Positions 8,341 through 15,633 of a stretch of 20,672 nt of DNA are shown one piece after another. The stretch's first letter is position 1. Every line of letters begins with the position of its first letter. Where the stretch lies: positions 1-20,672 of the forward strand of contig CAZCHS010000054.1 of the NCBI GenBank assembly GCA_964498725.1, read 5' to 3'. The notes beneath the pieces were generated by a model. That model was not told where the DNA came from. It saw only the letters and a program-made list of their open reading frames with translations, and ran no database searches. This DNA comes from JAFGTP01 sp964498725. GTDB taxonomy: Bacteria > Fidelibacterota > UBA2242 > JAFGTP01. A program made the translations under genes and the position numbers.

Positions 8341-9534
8341 ATGAGAAATTTAATAAAAATATTAACCCTGGTTATTTTGACGACTCTTTTATTGGCCCAG
8401 AGTGATCTCAACAATAAGATACAGGATCAGTCCAAGGCGCTTGAGCAGATTCGCGGGGAAATCGCGAACTTTAAAAAAGACCTTGAAAAGAATAAGCACA
8501 AAGAACAAACCCTGCTTGGGGAACTCAATAAGACTGAAAAACAAATGGCGCTCAATGAAAAATTGATGAACCAGTTATCCCATGAAATTAAGCAAAAGCG
8601 TAATCAGATTCGCGAGCATGAGCAAACCATTCGGGACAATTCGGAAAAGATCGCGGACCTGAAGCGCCAAATCGCCCGCCAATTCGTCTATCTCTACAAA
8701 AAAGGCCAATACTCAGACCTGGAATTATTGCTCACGGCACAAAATATAAACCAGGCTTTTTACCGGTATAAGTACCTGCGCATTATCAATGACATTCACA
8801 AAACCAACAAAGAAAAGATCAAACAGAAAATCCGTACCACCGAACTTCTGAAAGCCCAGGTGCAAAAGGACATCAAAGATCGCCAGCTGATGATCGCTGA
8901 GAAAAACAGTGTGTCGAAACAATTAAAGCAGCAAAAGACTGTACGTTCCCGACAGTTGGAAAAAGCCAAGCAAAATCAAAAATATTATGCTCAGAAAATA
9001 AAAGAAAAAGAACAGGCTGCCCGGGAAGTGGCCAATATTCTGGTGGAACTGGAAAAAGAAAAAGAGAAGCGTGCCATTGAAATCGCCCGTGAACGCTCCC
9101 GGCGCGGTGAAAAGGATAATATTCCTTTTGGAGAAAAACAGGGAAAACTTTTCTGGCCGGTAGAAGGGGAACTTGTCGGCCGCTTTGGCCAGCATCGCCA
9201 CCCGAAACTAAAAACCATTACAGAAAATTCCGGCATTGATATCAAGGCCCGTAAAGGTGTGCCGGTAATCGCTGTAGCCGATGGTGTTGTGACCACCATT
9301 ACTTACATTCGCGGGTACGGCCGGACCATCATTATTGATCATGGTGACAATTATTACTCGGTTTACACGCACGTGGACAATGTCAATGTTCGCCAGGATC
9401 AATATGTAGCCAAGCATGCCAAAATCGCTGAGATCGGCGATTCCGATTCTTTTGACGGCGCCCTGCTCCATTTTGAAATATGGAACAACAACAAAAAACT
9501 TAACCCGGAAGATTGGTTGCAGAAACAGGTATGA
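8341..9534 (+). CDS. envC: EnvC-like murein hydrolase activator (coiled coil plus degenerate M23/LytM domain)
   Basis: A 397-residue protein beginning with signal peptide MRNLIKILTLVILTTLLLAQ, followed by a long coiled coil (about 22-255, rich in K, E, Q, R) and a C-terminal M23/LytM domain (about 268-395; FWPVEGELVGRFG, GYGRTIIIDHG, LHFEIW). Compared with active LytM enzymes, D300, H344 (YTH) and H377 are kept, but the first zinc ligand is N296 (in NSGID) and the first His of HxH is L375. EnvC-type activators lack these ligands too, so this protein probably switches on a cell-wall amidase at division rather than cutting peptidoglycan itself. I chose ATG 8341 because the signal peptide starts there; ATG 8323 is the alternative, and neither has a clear Shine-Dalgarno. 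Its stop overlaps the next start (ATGA), which suggests coupling with holB. Confidence 0.88.
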   Translation: MRNLIKILTLVILTTLLLAQSDLNNKIQDQSKALEQIRGEIANFKKDLEKNKHKEQTLLGELNKTEKQMALNEKLMNQLSHEIKQKRNQIREHEQTIRDNSEKIADLKRQIARQFVYLYKKGQYSDLELLLTAQNINQAFYRYKYLRIINDIHKTNKEKIKQKIRTTELLKAQVQKDIKDRQLMIAEKNSVSKQLKQQKTVRSRQLEKAKQNQKYYAQKIKEKEQAAREVANILVELEKEKEKRAIEIARERSRRGEKDNIPFGEKQGKLFWPVEGELVGRFGQHRHPKLKTITENSGIDIKARKGVPVIAVADGVVTTITYIRGYGRTIIIDHGDNYYSVYTHVDNVNVRQDQYVAKHAKIAEIGDSDSFDGALLHFEIWNNNKKLNPEDWLQKQV

Positions 9535-10658
9535 GGTTATTTAAATTAATTGATCAGAATAAAAATCTGGCGTTTTTACAGCAAGCCATTGAGAATCAGA
9601 AAATTGCCAATGGCTATTTGTTTTACGGGCCGGAAGGCAGCGGCAGTGAAGGCTTTGCCCTGGAATTTGCCGCGATGCTCAATTGTCAATCATCTGAAGA
9701 ACGGCCATGCGGTGTCTGTGGTTCCTGCCGGAAAATGCATAAACTGGAGCATGGCAACCTGACTTTGGTCTACCCCATACCGGCGGTGGGTAGTGTCAAG
9801 GAGGAAGACCCGGTGTCAAAGTTGTCGGCCTCACAAATTGAAGAATTACAACAACAGATTGCCCGCAAAGCAAAAAACCCCTATCATAAAATTCGCCTGG
9901 AAAAGGCCAACAACATTCCCATTTCAAAAATTCGCTATATCAAACGAAATATTTATCTTTCAGCCCCGGAAGAAGGCTGGAAAATCGTCATTGTTTTTGA
10001 CGCGGACCTGATGAATAAGGAATCGGCAAACGCTTTCCTGAAAATTCTCGAAGAACCGCCGAAAAAAACCACCATCATCATGACAACATCCCGGATCGGC
10101 CGCATCCTGCCTACAATTAAATCGCGTTGTAAGCCACTTTATTTCAGCAAACTCTCCAATGATGAGGTGCGAACTTTTTTAGCAGGATCAGATTATTCCG
10201 GAGAGGAGGTCCAATTGATGGTCAATCTTGCCGACGGGAATATGACCAGTTTGCTGAACCTGATGGATCAGGATATTAAAAAGATCAAAAATATGACTCT
10301 GGAAATCATCCGCACCATTGCCGGCTGGAACATTCGCAAGATTTATGATAAAGTACCTCAACTGGCCCAAAACAACAAAACCGAACCGGATATGTTTCGC
10401 CAGGTTTTAACCTCAATGAATTTCTGGTTCCGGGACGCGGAAATGGTTCGTCAGGGATTGGCTGAACAGGAATTGATCCATGTTGACCAGCGGGAAACGC
10501 TGAATAAATTCGTCGCTAACTATCCTGATTTTGATGCTTTTGGTATCAACCGGGTAATTGATAATTGTATTGATTTGATATCCCGCAATGTCTATATTAA
10601 CCTCGCTTTAACGGACATGTTTTTTAAGATAAAGAAACTAATAGGTAGAAAAAAATAA
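9531..10658 (+). CDS. holB: DNA polymerase III delta' subunit
   Basis: A 375-residue AAA+ clamp-loader subunit. The N-terminal ATPase fold has LFYGPEGSGSEGFALEF, a P-loop missing the usual Lys, as is common in delta'. A zinc module with CQSSEERPCGVCGSC follows. Further on come the delta'-type segment IPISKIRYIKRNIYLSAPEE, the Walker-B-like region with NAFLKILEEPP, and the SRC motif (TIKSRC), which supplies the arginine finger. DnaX subunits would have an intact P-loop and a longer C-terminus, so delta' is preferred. ATG 9531 overlaps the previous stop; an upstream in-frame GTG at 9513 is open but less likely. It belongs to the replication clamp loader and heads the conserved holB-ricT-metG-tatD-ksgA run. 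Confidence 0.92.
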   Translation: MRLFKLIDQNKNLAFLQQAIENQKIANGYLFYGPEGSGSEGFALEFAAMLNCQSSEERPCGVCGSCRKMHKLEHGNLTLVYPIPAVGSVKEEDPVSKLSASQIEELQQQIARKAKNPYHKIRLEKANNIPISKIRYIKRNIYLSAPEEGWKIVIVFDADLMNKESANAFLKILEEPPKKTTIIMTTSRIGRILPTIKSRCKPLYFSKLSNDEVRTFLAGSDYSGEEVQLMVNLADGNMTSLLNLMDQDIKKIKNMTLEIIRTIAGWNIRKIYDKVPQLAQNNKTEPDMFRQVLTSMNFWFRDAEMVRQGLAEQELIHVDQRETLNKFVANYPDFDAFGINRVIDNCIDLISRNVYINLALTDMFFKIKKLIGRKK

Positions 10659-10659
10659 A

Positions 10660-11526
10660 ATGATAGAAACCAAATATAATAGAAAAGTAAAAATAGAATT
10701 TGACAATGCCACAGTCATTTATGCCGCAAATCCTCTGGAATTGCCCATACAGGATAATGATAGGGTAATTGTCAAAATCGACAGTGGCCATGAAATCGGC
10801 CGGGCTGCGATTAATCCGGCAAAATATTTTGAAGAACTCGATAATAAATTGCCCAAGATTTTACGCAAAGCCACAACTGAAGACCTTAACCAGCTGAAAC
10901 TCAATCAGCGCAAGGAAAAGGAAGCCCTGCTTTTTTGTAATCGCAAAGTGGCTAAATTGAAACTGGACATGAAACTGGTGGATACTTTCTATCAGTTTGA
11001 CCGCAAGAAACTGATGTTCTTTTTTACGGCGGATAATCGAATCGATTTTCGGGAGCTGGTGAAAATCCTGGCCTCAGAATTCAAAACCCGTATTGAAATG
11101 CGCCAGATCAATTCCCGTGAAGAAATACGCCTGGTGGATGGTATCGGCTCCTGCGGCCGCACCCTTTGCTGCGCCAATCACCTGGAGAAATTCTCTCCGG
11201 TGACCACTCAGATCGTCAAAGAACAAAACCTGCCCATGAATCCCAACAAGATATCCGGGTGTTGCGGCAAACTGAAATGCTGTTTTCTTTATGAATATGA
11301 CAAATACCGTCAGATTCTGGATGAATTTCCCCCCTATGGTTCAGTTATGAGTTATAAAAAAGAAAAATACTTCCTGGATAAGATCGATATTTTTAAATCT
11401 TTTGTTACTTTGCGAATGATGAAAGACGACAGTATGGAAGATATTGATTTTGTAGAATACAAAGCTAAAGTAAAGTTAATCAGTCAACCTACAAAAAATG
11501 AGAATGACCATGAGTACGACGGATAA
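10660..11526 (+). CDS. ricT: RicT/YaaT family PSP1-domain protein
   Basis: A 288-residue protein. It carries the PSP1 C-terminal domain (about 60-150, FFTADNRIDFRELVKILASE) followed by a cysteine-rich signature, GSCGRTLCCANHLEKF and SGCCGKLKCCFLYEYDKY, diagnostic of YaaT/RicT. In Bacillus, RicT joins RicA and RicF in an iron-sulfur-containing complex that influences RNase Y, sporulation and competence; the role in FCB bacteria is not established. It starts one base after the holB stop, with no clear Shine-Dalgarno, so it probably depends on coupling. Its end overlaps the start of metG. Position between holB and metG strongly supports the assignment. Confidence 0.92.
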   Translation: MIETKYNRKVKIEFDNATVIYAANPLELPIQDNDRVIVKIDSGHEIGRAAINPAKYFEELDNKLPKILRKATTEDLNQLKLNQRKEKEALLFCNRKVAKLKLDMKLVDTFYQFDRKKLMFFFTADNRIDFRELVKILASEFKTRIEMRQINSREEIRLVDGIGSCGRTLCCANHLEKFSPVTTQIVKEQNLPMNPNKISGCCGKLKCCFLYEYDKYRQILDEFPPYGSVMSYKKEKYFLDKIDIFKSFVTLRMMKDDSMEDIDFVEYKAKVKLISQPTKNENDHEYDG

Positions 11527-13405
11527 TTTTTATGTCACCACACCGATTTACTATGTCAATGATAAACCTCATATCGGACATGCTTATACCACAATTTTAG
11601 CCGATGTGATCACCCGCTATCAACGGGAATTCGGTAAAAATACTTTTTTTCTCACCGGAACCGATGAACACGGGCAAAAAGTACAGCAATCAGCCGATGA
11701 CCGCGGTATCTCCCCACAGAAACATTGCGATGAAATGGTGGTGCATTTCAAGGATGCCTGGGAAAAATTACACATCAATTACGATCATTTTATCCGGACA
11801 ACCGATGATTATCACAAAAATACGGTTCAGGAAGTTTTGCAGGATTTATGGGACAAAGGTGAAATCTATGAAAATGAATACGGCGGTTATTATTGCGTCG
11901 GCTGTGAGCGCTTTTACACGGAAAAAGAACTGGAAGATGGAAAGTGCCCGCAGCATCAGAAAGAACCCGATTATATCAAGGAAAAAAATTATTTCTTCAA
12001 GATGAGTAATTACCGGGATTGGCTGATTAATTATATCAATGAAAATCCTGATTTTATTCGTCCTGAACATCGAAAAAATGAAGTGCTGGGTTTTTTAAAG
12101 CAGCCGCTGGGGGATCTCTGTATTTCCCGCCCTAAGTCCCGTCTGAATTGGGGGATCGAGTTGCCTTTTGATTCCGATTATGTCACCTATGTCTGGTTTG
12201 ACGCGCTGCTCAATTATGTCACCGGTGTGAAATATCGCCGGGATGACGTGGAATTCAACAAATGGTGGCCGGCGGATTATCATTTGATCGGCAAAGATAT
12301 TGTCACCACTCATTGCGTTTACTGGCCCACGATGATGAAAGCGGCGGGAATTCCCATGCCGAAAACCATCTTCGCTCACGGTTGGTGGTTGATGGACAAA
12401 GCCAAAATGTCTAAAAGCCTGAAAAATATTGTCAGCCCCCTGGACCTGATCGATTCCTATGGCGTCGATTCCGTGCGCTATTACCTCATTCGCGATATGA
12501 TGCTGGGAAATGATGCCAATTTTACTACAGAACTATTTATCAATCGGTACAATTCGGAACTGGCTAATGATTTTGGCAACCTCGCTAATCGGATCGCCAC
12601 CCTGATTAACAAAAATTATGGTGCAAAAATTCCTGAGTTTACCAATCCCGGTGATGAAGAAAAGAATATTGTAGAACAGGGTAAAAAACTTGCAGAAGTT
12701 GTACGAGACCATGTGGATAATCTGGAACTGAATAAAGCCACTGATGCGGTGATCAATTTTGTCCGCACAATTAACAAGTACATGGAGATCCGCGCCCCCT
12801 GGAAACTGGTGAAAGAAGATAAGGCTACTGCCGGAACAGTACTCTACACCTCTGCCGAAGGGTTGCGCTTAGCTGCCAACCTGCTTCATCCGCTCATGCC
12901 GGAAAAAATGAATGTGCTGATAAAGGTTTTACCAACTGATTCTGACAGTAACGAAGATAAATATGACTGGGGCCGACTCAAATCAGGGGCGGTGCTGGAG
13001 GAATTTCCAACGCTCTTTCCACGCATTAATGTAAAAAAGCAAAAACAGCAGCAAAAACCGAAACAACAGCCGAAAAAAGAAGACCTGGTGGATTTTGAAG
13101 ATTTTATGAAACTCAAATTTAAAACCGCCAAAGTCCTGACTGCCGAAAAAATTGAAAATGCTGATAAATTGTTGAAAATCACAGTTGATGCCGGCTCCGA
13201 AGAGAGGCAGTTAGTCGCGGGAATCGCCAAACATTACGAACCCGATGAACTGATCGGCAAGGAAGTGATTATCGTGGCCAACCTGAAGCCGGCAAAAATT
13301 CGCGGTGTCAAGAGTGAAGGCATGATCCTGGCTGCTTCCCATAAAAAGAACCTTGCCGTCCTGACACCTGACCGTGAGATGAAGCCGGGAGCAAAGGTTA
13401 GTTGA
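11510..13405 (+). CDS. metG: Methionyl-tRNA synthetase with C-terminal tRNA-binding domain
   Basis: A class I aminoacyl-tRNA synthetase of about 631 residues that charges tRNA-Met. The HIGH motif is PHIGHAYT (residues 20-27), a single zinc knuckle follows (CVGCERF with CPQH), and KMSKS is near residues 299-303 (DKAKMSKSLKN). The anticodon-binding helical region follows (MEIRAPWKLVKED). A Gln/Lys-rich linker leads to a C-terminal EMAP-II/Arc1p-like domain (about 527-631; LKFKTAKVLTAEKIENADKL, then LKPAKIRGVKSEGM) that dimerises and grips tRNA. ATG 11510 fits the family N-terminus; ATG 11498 or 11504 would add only a few residues. It overlaps the end of ricT by 17 bases. Confidence 0.96.
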   Translation: MSTTDNFYVTTPIYYVNDKPHIGHAYTTILADVITRYQREFGKNTFFLTGTDEHGQKVQQSADDRGISPQKHCDEMVVHFKDAWEKLHINYDHFIRTTDDYHKNTVQEVLQDLWDKGEIYENEYGGYYCVGCERFYTEKELEDGKCPQHQKEPDYIKEKNYFFKMSNYRDWLINYINENPDFIRPEHRKNEVLGFLKQPLGDLCISRPKSRLNWGIELPFDSDYVTYVWFDALLNYVTGVKYRRDDVEFNKWWPADYHLIGKDIVTTHCVYWPTMMKAAGIPMPKTIFAHGWWLMDKAKMSKSLKNIVSPLDLIDSYGVDSVRYYLIRDMMLGNDANFTTELFINRYNSELANDFGNLANRIATLINKNYGAKIPEFTNPGDEEKNIVEQGKKLAEVVRDHVDNLELNKATDAVINFVRTINKYMEIRAPWKLVKEDKATAGTVLYTSAEGLRLAANLLHPLMPEKMNVLIKVLPTDSDSNEDKYDWGRLKSGAVLEEFPTLFPRINVKKQKQQQKPKQQPKKEDLVDFEDFMKLKFKTAKVLTAEKIENADKLLKITVDAGSEERQLVAGIAKHYEPDELIGKEVIIVANLKPAKIRGVKSEGMILAASHKKNLAVLTPDREMKPGAKVS

Positions 13406-13490
13406 ATTTTTTTTATGACCACGAAATATGCGAAAAAAACGAAAACTGATGAGACAGATTTTTCGATTGATTTTTAAAATATGAAACAAT

Positions 13491-13572
13491 AAGTCCGAAG
13501 GACTTAAATAAAAATAACTATGGGTGCAAACCCATAGATACCAAAACAAATGAGATTAACTACGAAGTAGTT
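13491..13572. repeat. Three short hairpins in the metG-tatD spacer
   Basis: Three perfect inverted repeats follow one another: AAGTCC-GAA-GGACTT (13491-13505), CTATGGGT-GCAA-ACCCATAG (13518-13537) and AACTAC-GAA-GTAGTT (13558-13572). Each has a 6-8 base-pair stem with a 3-4 base loop. The stems differ in sequence but share the design. None is followed by a T-run, so classical terminators are unlikely; RNA stability, attenuation or REP-like insertions are possible. Confidence 0.75.
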
Positions 13573-13593
13573 TAACAATAAAGTAAGCCAATT

Positions 13594-14361
13594 ATGCAAT
13601 TCATCGACACACACGCTCACTTAAATTACAATCCGCTGCTGAAAAATCATGAAGCAGTGATTGAAGAAGCTTTGAAAAGCAATGTCATCAAAATAATCGT
13701 TGTCGGCACAGATATTCAAAATTCCTACGCCGCTGTCAAACTGGCTGAGAAATTTGATAATGTCTACGCTGCCGCCGGCTACCACCCCCATGATATTGAA
13801 AATGCTAAAGAAGGATGGCAAAAAGAACTGGAGCGATTGCTCAGGCATGAAAAAACTGTCGCACTGGGCGAGATCGGTCTGGATTATTACCGGAATTACT
13901 CACCTCACGATCTGCAGAAAAAATTCTTTCCGGCGCAGATTGAAATGGCCCGGTCCATGAACCTGCCAATGATCATTCATAATCGCGCGGCTGATGATGA
14001 TACGCTGGATATTTTGCAAAAAACAGGATATACAAAAGGCGTCATGCATTGTTTTGGCAGTGATGCTGATTATGCGAAAAAAATGACAGACCTGGGGCTG
14101 ATGATTTCCTTCACAGGCAACATTACCTACAAAAATAATAAAAAAGGACAGCAAGCGGTACAGGCTACGCCAATTGAGAAATTGATGCTGGAAACCGATT
14201 GTCCCTTCCTGTCACCGGAACCCCGCCGTGGCACAACCAATCAGCCGGCCAATATTCCTTTTATCGCCGACAAGGTGGCAGCACTAAAAAGCCTGTCCAT
14301 CGAAGAAGTAGCTGAGATCACTACTGAGAATGCTAACCGCTTTTTTAAACTTCAACAATGA
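13594..14361 (+). CDS. tatD: TatD-family metal-dependent deoxyribonuclease
   Basis: A 255-residue TIM-barrel hydrolase of the TatD/YabD family, a standard length. The metal ligands expected for the family are present: H7 and H9 (IDTHAHLN), E93 (ALGEIGLDYYR), H129 (MIIHNR), H152 (VMHCFGS) and D202 (LETDCPFLSPEP). TatD enzymes act as 3'-5' exonucleases or endonucleases on DNA and in some cases on D-aminoacyl-tRNA; the exact substrate here is not known. ATG 13594 is the only sensible start. The stop overlaps the ksgA start (ATGA), so the two are probably coupled, as in the Firmicute order metS-tatD-rnmV-ksgA but without rnmV. Confidence 0.95.
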   Translation: MQFIDTHAHLNYNPLLKNHEAVIEEALKSNVIKIIVVGTDIQNSYAAVKLAEKFDNVYAAAGYHPHDIENAKEGWQKELERLLRHEKTVALGEIGLDYYRNYSPHDLQKKFFPAQIEMARSMNLPMIIHNRAADDDTLDILQKTGYTKGVMHCFGSDADYAKKMTDLGLMISFTGNITYKNNKKGQQAVQATPIEKLMLETDCPFLSPEPRRGTTNQPANIPFIADKVAALKSLSIEEVAEITTENANRFFKLQQ

Positions 14362-15086
14362 AACCTTACGCCAAAAAACGCCTCGGACAAAATTTTCTCA
14401 TTGATCCCAATATTTTAAGAAAAATTACTGCTGCCATCGATCCGCACCCGAATGAGGAAATTATTGAAATAGGGCCGGGGAGAGGCGCTTTGACAGAGCA
14501 TCTGCTGGAAGCCGGCGCTATTGTCCATGCCATTGAACTGGACGATGATCTGATGGAAGATCTGCAAAATAAATTTTCCGGGTATGATAATTTTCACCTT
14601 TACCCTGCCGATGCGTTGACGTTTGATTTCAGTAAGATTTTTCAGCCCGGGAAAAAGGTCAAATATACCGGCAATGTGCCCTATAATATCACCAGTCCTT
14701 TATTGGAAATCGCTTATCAAAATTCTGACTATATTAAAGGGGTTTATTTTCTGGTCCAGAAGGAATTTGCCCGGCGGATCACTGCTTCGCCCGGGAATAA
14801 AGATTACGGGATTCTATCGGTGCTCAGCCAGTATTTTGGCCGGCCAAAAATCCATTTTGATGTGTCGCCCAAGGTATTCCGGCCCATTCCCAAAGTGACA
14901 TCAACATTTTTTTCAATTGCTTTTGATAATGATCGAGCTGATTATTTGGTTTTTACCAAACTCCAGCAAGTGGTAAAAATGGCTTTTAATAAACGCCGGA
15001 AAACCCTGCGGAATTCTTTGAAAAACATCCTGCCGGAAATCATGATGATTGCCCGGTTGATCTCGGCAAACGGCCGGAAGTTTTAA
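14358..15086 (+). CDS. ksgA: 16S rRNA (adenine-N6,N6)-dimethyltransferase, frame-shifted near the C-terminus
   Basis: KsgA/RsmA dimethylates two adenines of helix 45 in 16S rRNA late in small-subunit assembly. Seen here are LGQNFLIDPNILRKI, the SAM-binding EIGPGRGALTEHLL, AIELDDDL and the NVPYNI catalytic motif (NLPY type), then FRPIPKVTS and FNKRRKTLRNSLKNILPE. The open frame ends after 242 residues with an unrelated tail (IMMIARLISANGRKF). The expected tail, DLGKRPEVLTLNEFIQLTAY, continues in another frame to a stop at 15146-15148. One missing base in the run GAAAT (about 15036-15040) would restore a protein of about 263 residues, normal for the family. It is either a sequencing/assembly error or a true frameshift; the catalytic core is intact in both cases. 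Confidence 0.9.
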   Translation: MKPYAKKRLGQNFLIDPNILRKITAAIDPHPNEEIIEIGPGRGALTEHLLEAGAIVHAIELDDDLMEDLQNKFSGYDNFHLYPADALTFDFSKIFQPGKKVKYTGNVPYNITSPLLEIAYQNSDYIKGVYFLVQKEFARRITASPGNKDYGILSVLSQYFGRPKIHFDVSPKVFRPIPKVTSTFFSIAFDNDRADYLVFTKLQQVVKMAFNKRRKTLRNSLKNILPEIMMIARLISANGRKF

Positions 15087-15148
15087 CCTTAAATGAGTTC
15101 ATTCAACTGACCGCATACCTTGAAAAAAACAGTAATTTTTCCTTGTGA
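15038..15148 (+). other. ksgA: Out-of-frame C-terminal end of ksgA
   Basis: Read in the frame in which GAT at 15059 and CGG at 15071 are codons, this segment encodes CPVDLGKRPEVL then TLNEFIQLTAYLEKN and stops at TGA 15146-15148. RPEVLTLNEF matches the conserved KsgA C-terminal pattern (RPE-LS-EEF), so this is the real 3' end of ksgA separated by a one-base shift. Confidence 0.8.
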
Positions 15149-15204
15149 ATAATAATAAATCAGTATAAATTTAGCCCGCTTTTTAGAGAAAGAACCAGAT
15201 CGCC

Positions 15205-15277
15205 GGGCCCCTAGCTCAACGGTTAGAGCGCCGGACTCATAATCCGTCGGTTCGGGGTTCAAATCCCCGGGGGCCCA
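15205..15277 (+). tRNA. tRNA with CAU anticodon, probably tRNA-Ile2
   Basis: A full cloverleaf can be drawn: acceptor GGGCCCC/GGGGCCC, D-stem GCTC/GAGC, anticodon loop CTCATAA with CAT at 15238-15240, T-stem CGGGG/CCCCG, discriminator A at 15277. The anticodon stem has one C-U mismatch at its first pair. CCA is not encoded (ACAA follows). A paired 1-72 position excludes the initiator; GGCCCC-like acceptor, GACTCATAATC and the AAATCC T-loop resemble tRNA-Ile2 (CAU, modified by TilS) more than elongator tRNA-Met, but I cannot prove it. Its 3' half is repeated at 15517-15595. Confidence 0.9.
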
Positions 15278-15315
15278 CAATCAAATACTTCATTTACATA
15301 TTACAATCTCAACAA
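15234..15315 (+). repeat. Direct repeat, copy 1 (tRNA 3' half plus flank)
   Basis: The 82 bases from the anticodon stem of the tRNA to inside the GIY-YIG frame recur at 15517-15633. The first 27 bases (15234-15260) and the last 55 (15261-15315) are identical in both copies; only a 35-base insertion separates the two blocks in copy 2. The layout resembles att sites of an element integrated at a tRNA gene, or a tandem duplication. Confidence 0.9.
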
Positions 15316-15525
15316 GAAGACTGGCATTATATTGGAATGTCATCGGATCCCTTGCGTCGTTTACAGGAACACAATTCGGGAAAAGTCCGTAGCACAAAAG
15401 CACGGCGTCCCTATAAAATAATCTTGACAGAAGAATTTTCAGATCGAGTCAGTGCCCGACGACGTGAAAAATACTATAAAACCGGATTTGGACGCAAGGT
15501 TTGGAAAAAAAAGATTGACTCATAA
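15280..15525 (+). CDS. Small GIY-YIG endonuclease (UPF0213/YhbQ-like) without a standard start codon
   Basis: The frame encodes KYFIYILQS, then HYIGMSSDPLRRLQEHNSGK, STKARRPYKI and RRREKYYKTGFGRKVWKK, the complete pattern of single-domain GIY-YIG nucleases: both tyrosine motifs, the Arg, the EHN and the C-terminal Glu are present. The first ATG (15337) lies after the YIG motif and would remove the catalytic first strand. The codon where the family normally has Met is ATC (15280), three bases past the tRNA. Upstream, the frame stays open through the whole tRNA back to TAG at 15184 without any ATG, GTG or TTG. The stop TAA lies within the repeated tRNA fragment (GACTCATAA). It is either translated from a rare start, or a decayed or chimeric gene. 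The typical length is 80-100 residues; this is 81. Confidence 0.7.
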   Translation: MKYFIYILQSQQEDWHYIGMSSDPLRRLQEHNSGKVRSTKARRPYKIILTEEFSDRVSARRREKYYKTGFGRKVWKKKIDS

Positions 15526-15633
15526 TCCGTCGGTTCGGGGTTCCCAGCCTGCTCCCGACCAGCGGGAGGGCTGGCAGGAAATCCCCGGGGGCCCACAATC
15601 AAATACTTCATTTACATATTACAATCTCAACAA
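15517..15633 (+). repeat. Direct repeat, copy 2: interrupted tRNA 3' half running into the gap
   Basis: Bases 15517-15543 equal 15234-15260 and bases 15579-15633 equal 15261-15315. Between them, in the T-loop after GGTTC, sits a 35-base insertion. The 5' half of the tRNA is absent (the GIY-YIG 3' end precedes it), so this cannot form a tRNA. The 55 identical bases end exactly at the N run. Confidence 0.92.
15544..15578. repeat. 35-base palindromic insertion in the tRNA fragment
   Basis: A hairpin with two 6-base-pair stems: CCAGCC pairs with GGCTGG and CTCCCG with CGGGAG, with a TG bulge and an ACCAG loop (15544-15574), followed by CAGG. It is GC-rich, unlike its surroundings, and has no visible target duplication. 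It looks like a REP-type palindrome inserted into the T-loop. Confidence 0.8.

Noticed and set aside
13491..13572. CRISPR-like array from regularly placed hairpins
   Set aside because: The three units differ in sequence, so there is no constant repeat, no spacers of equal length and no cas gene.
15089..15280. Minus-strand frame across the tRNA
   Set aside because: Its peptide (GDLNPEPTDYESGA) is the familiar artefact of translating a tRNA gene backwards; it is not a protein.
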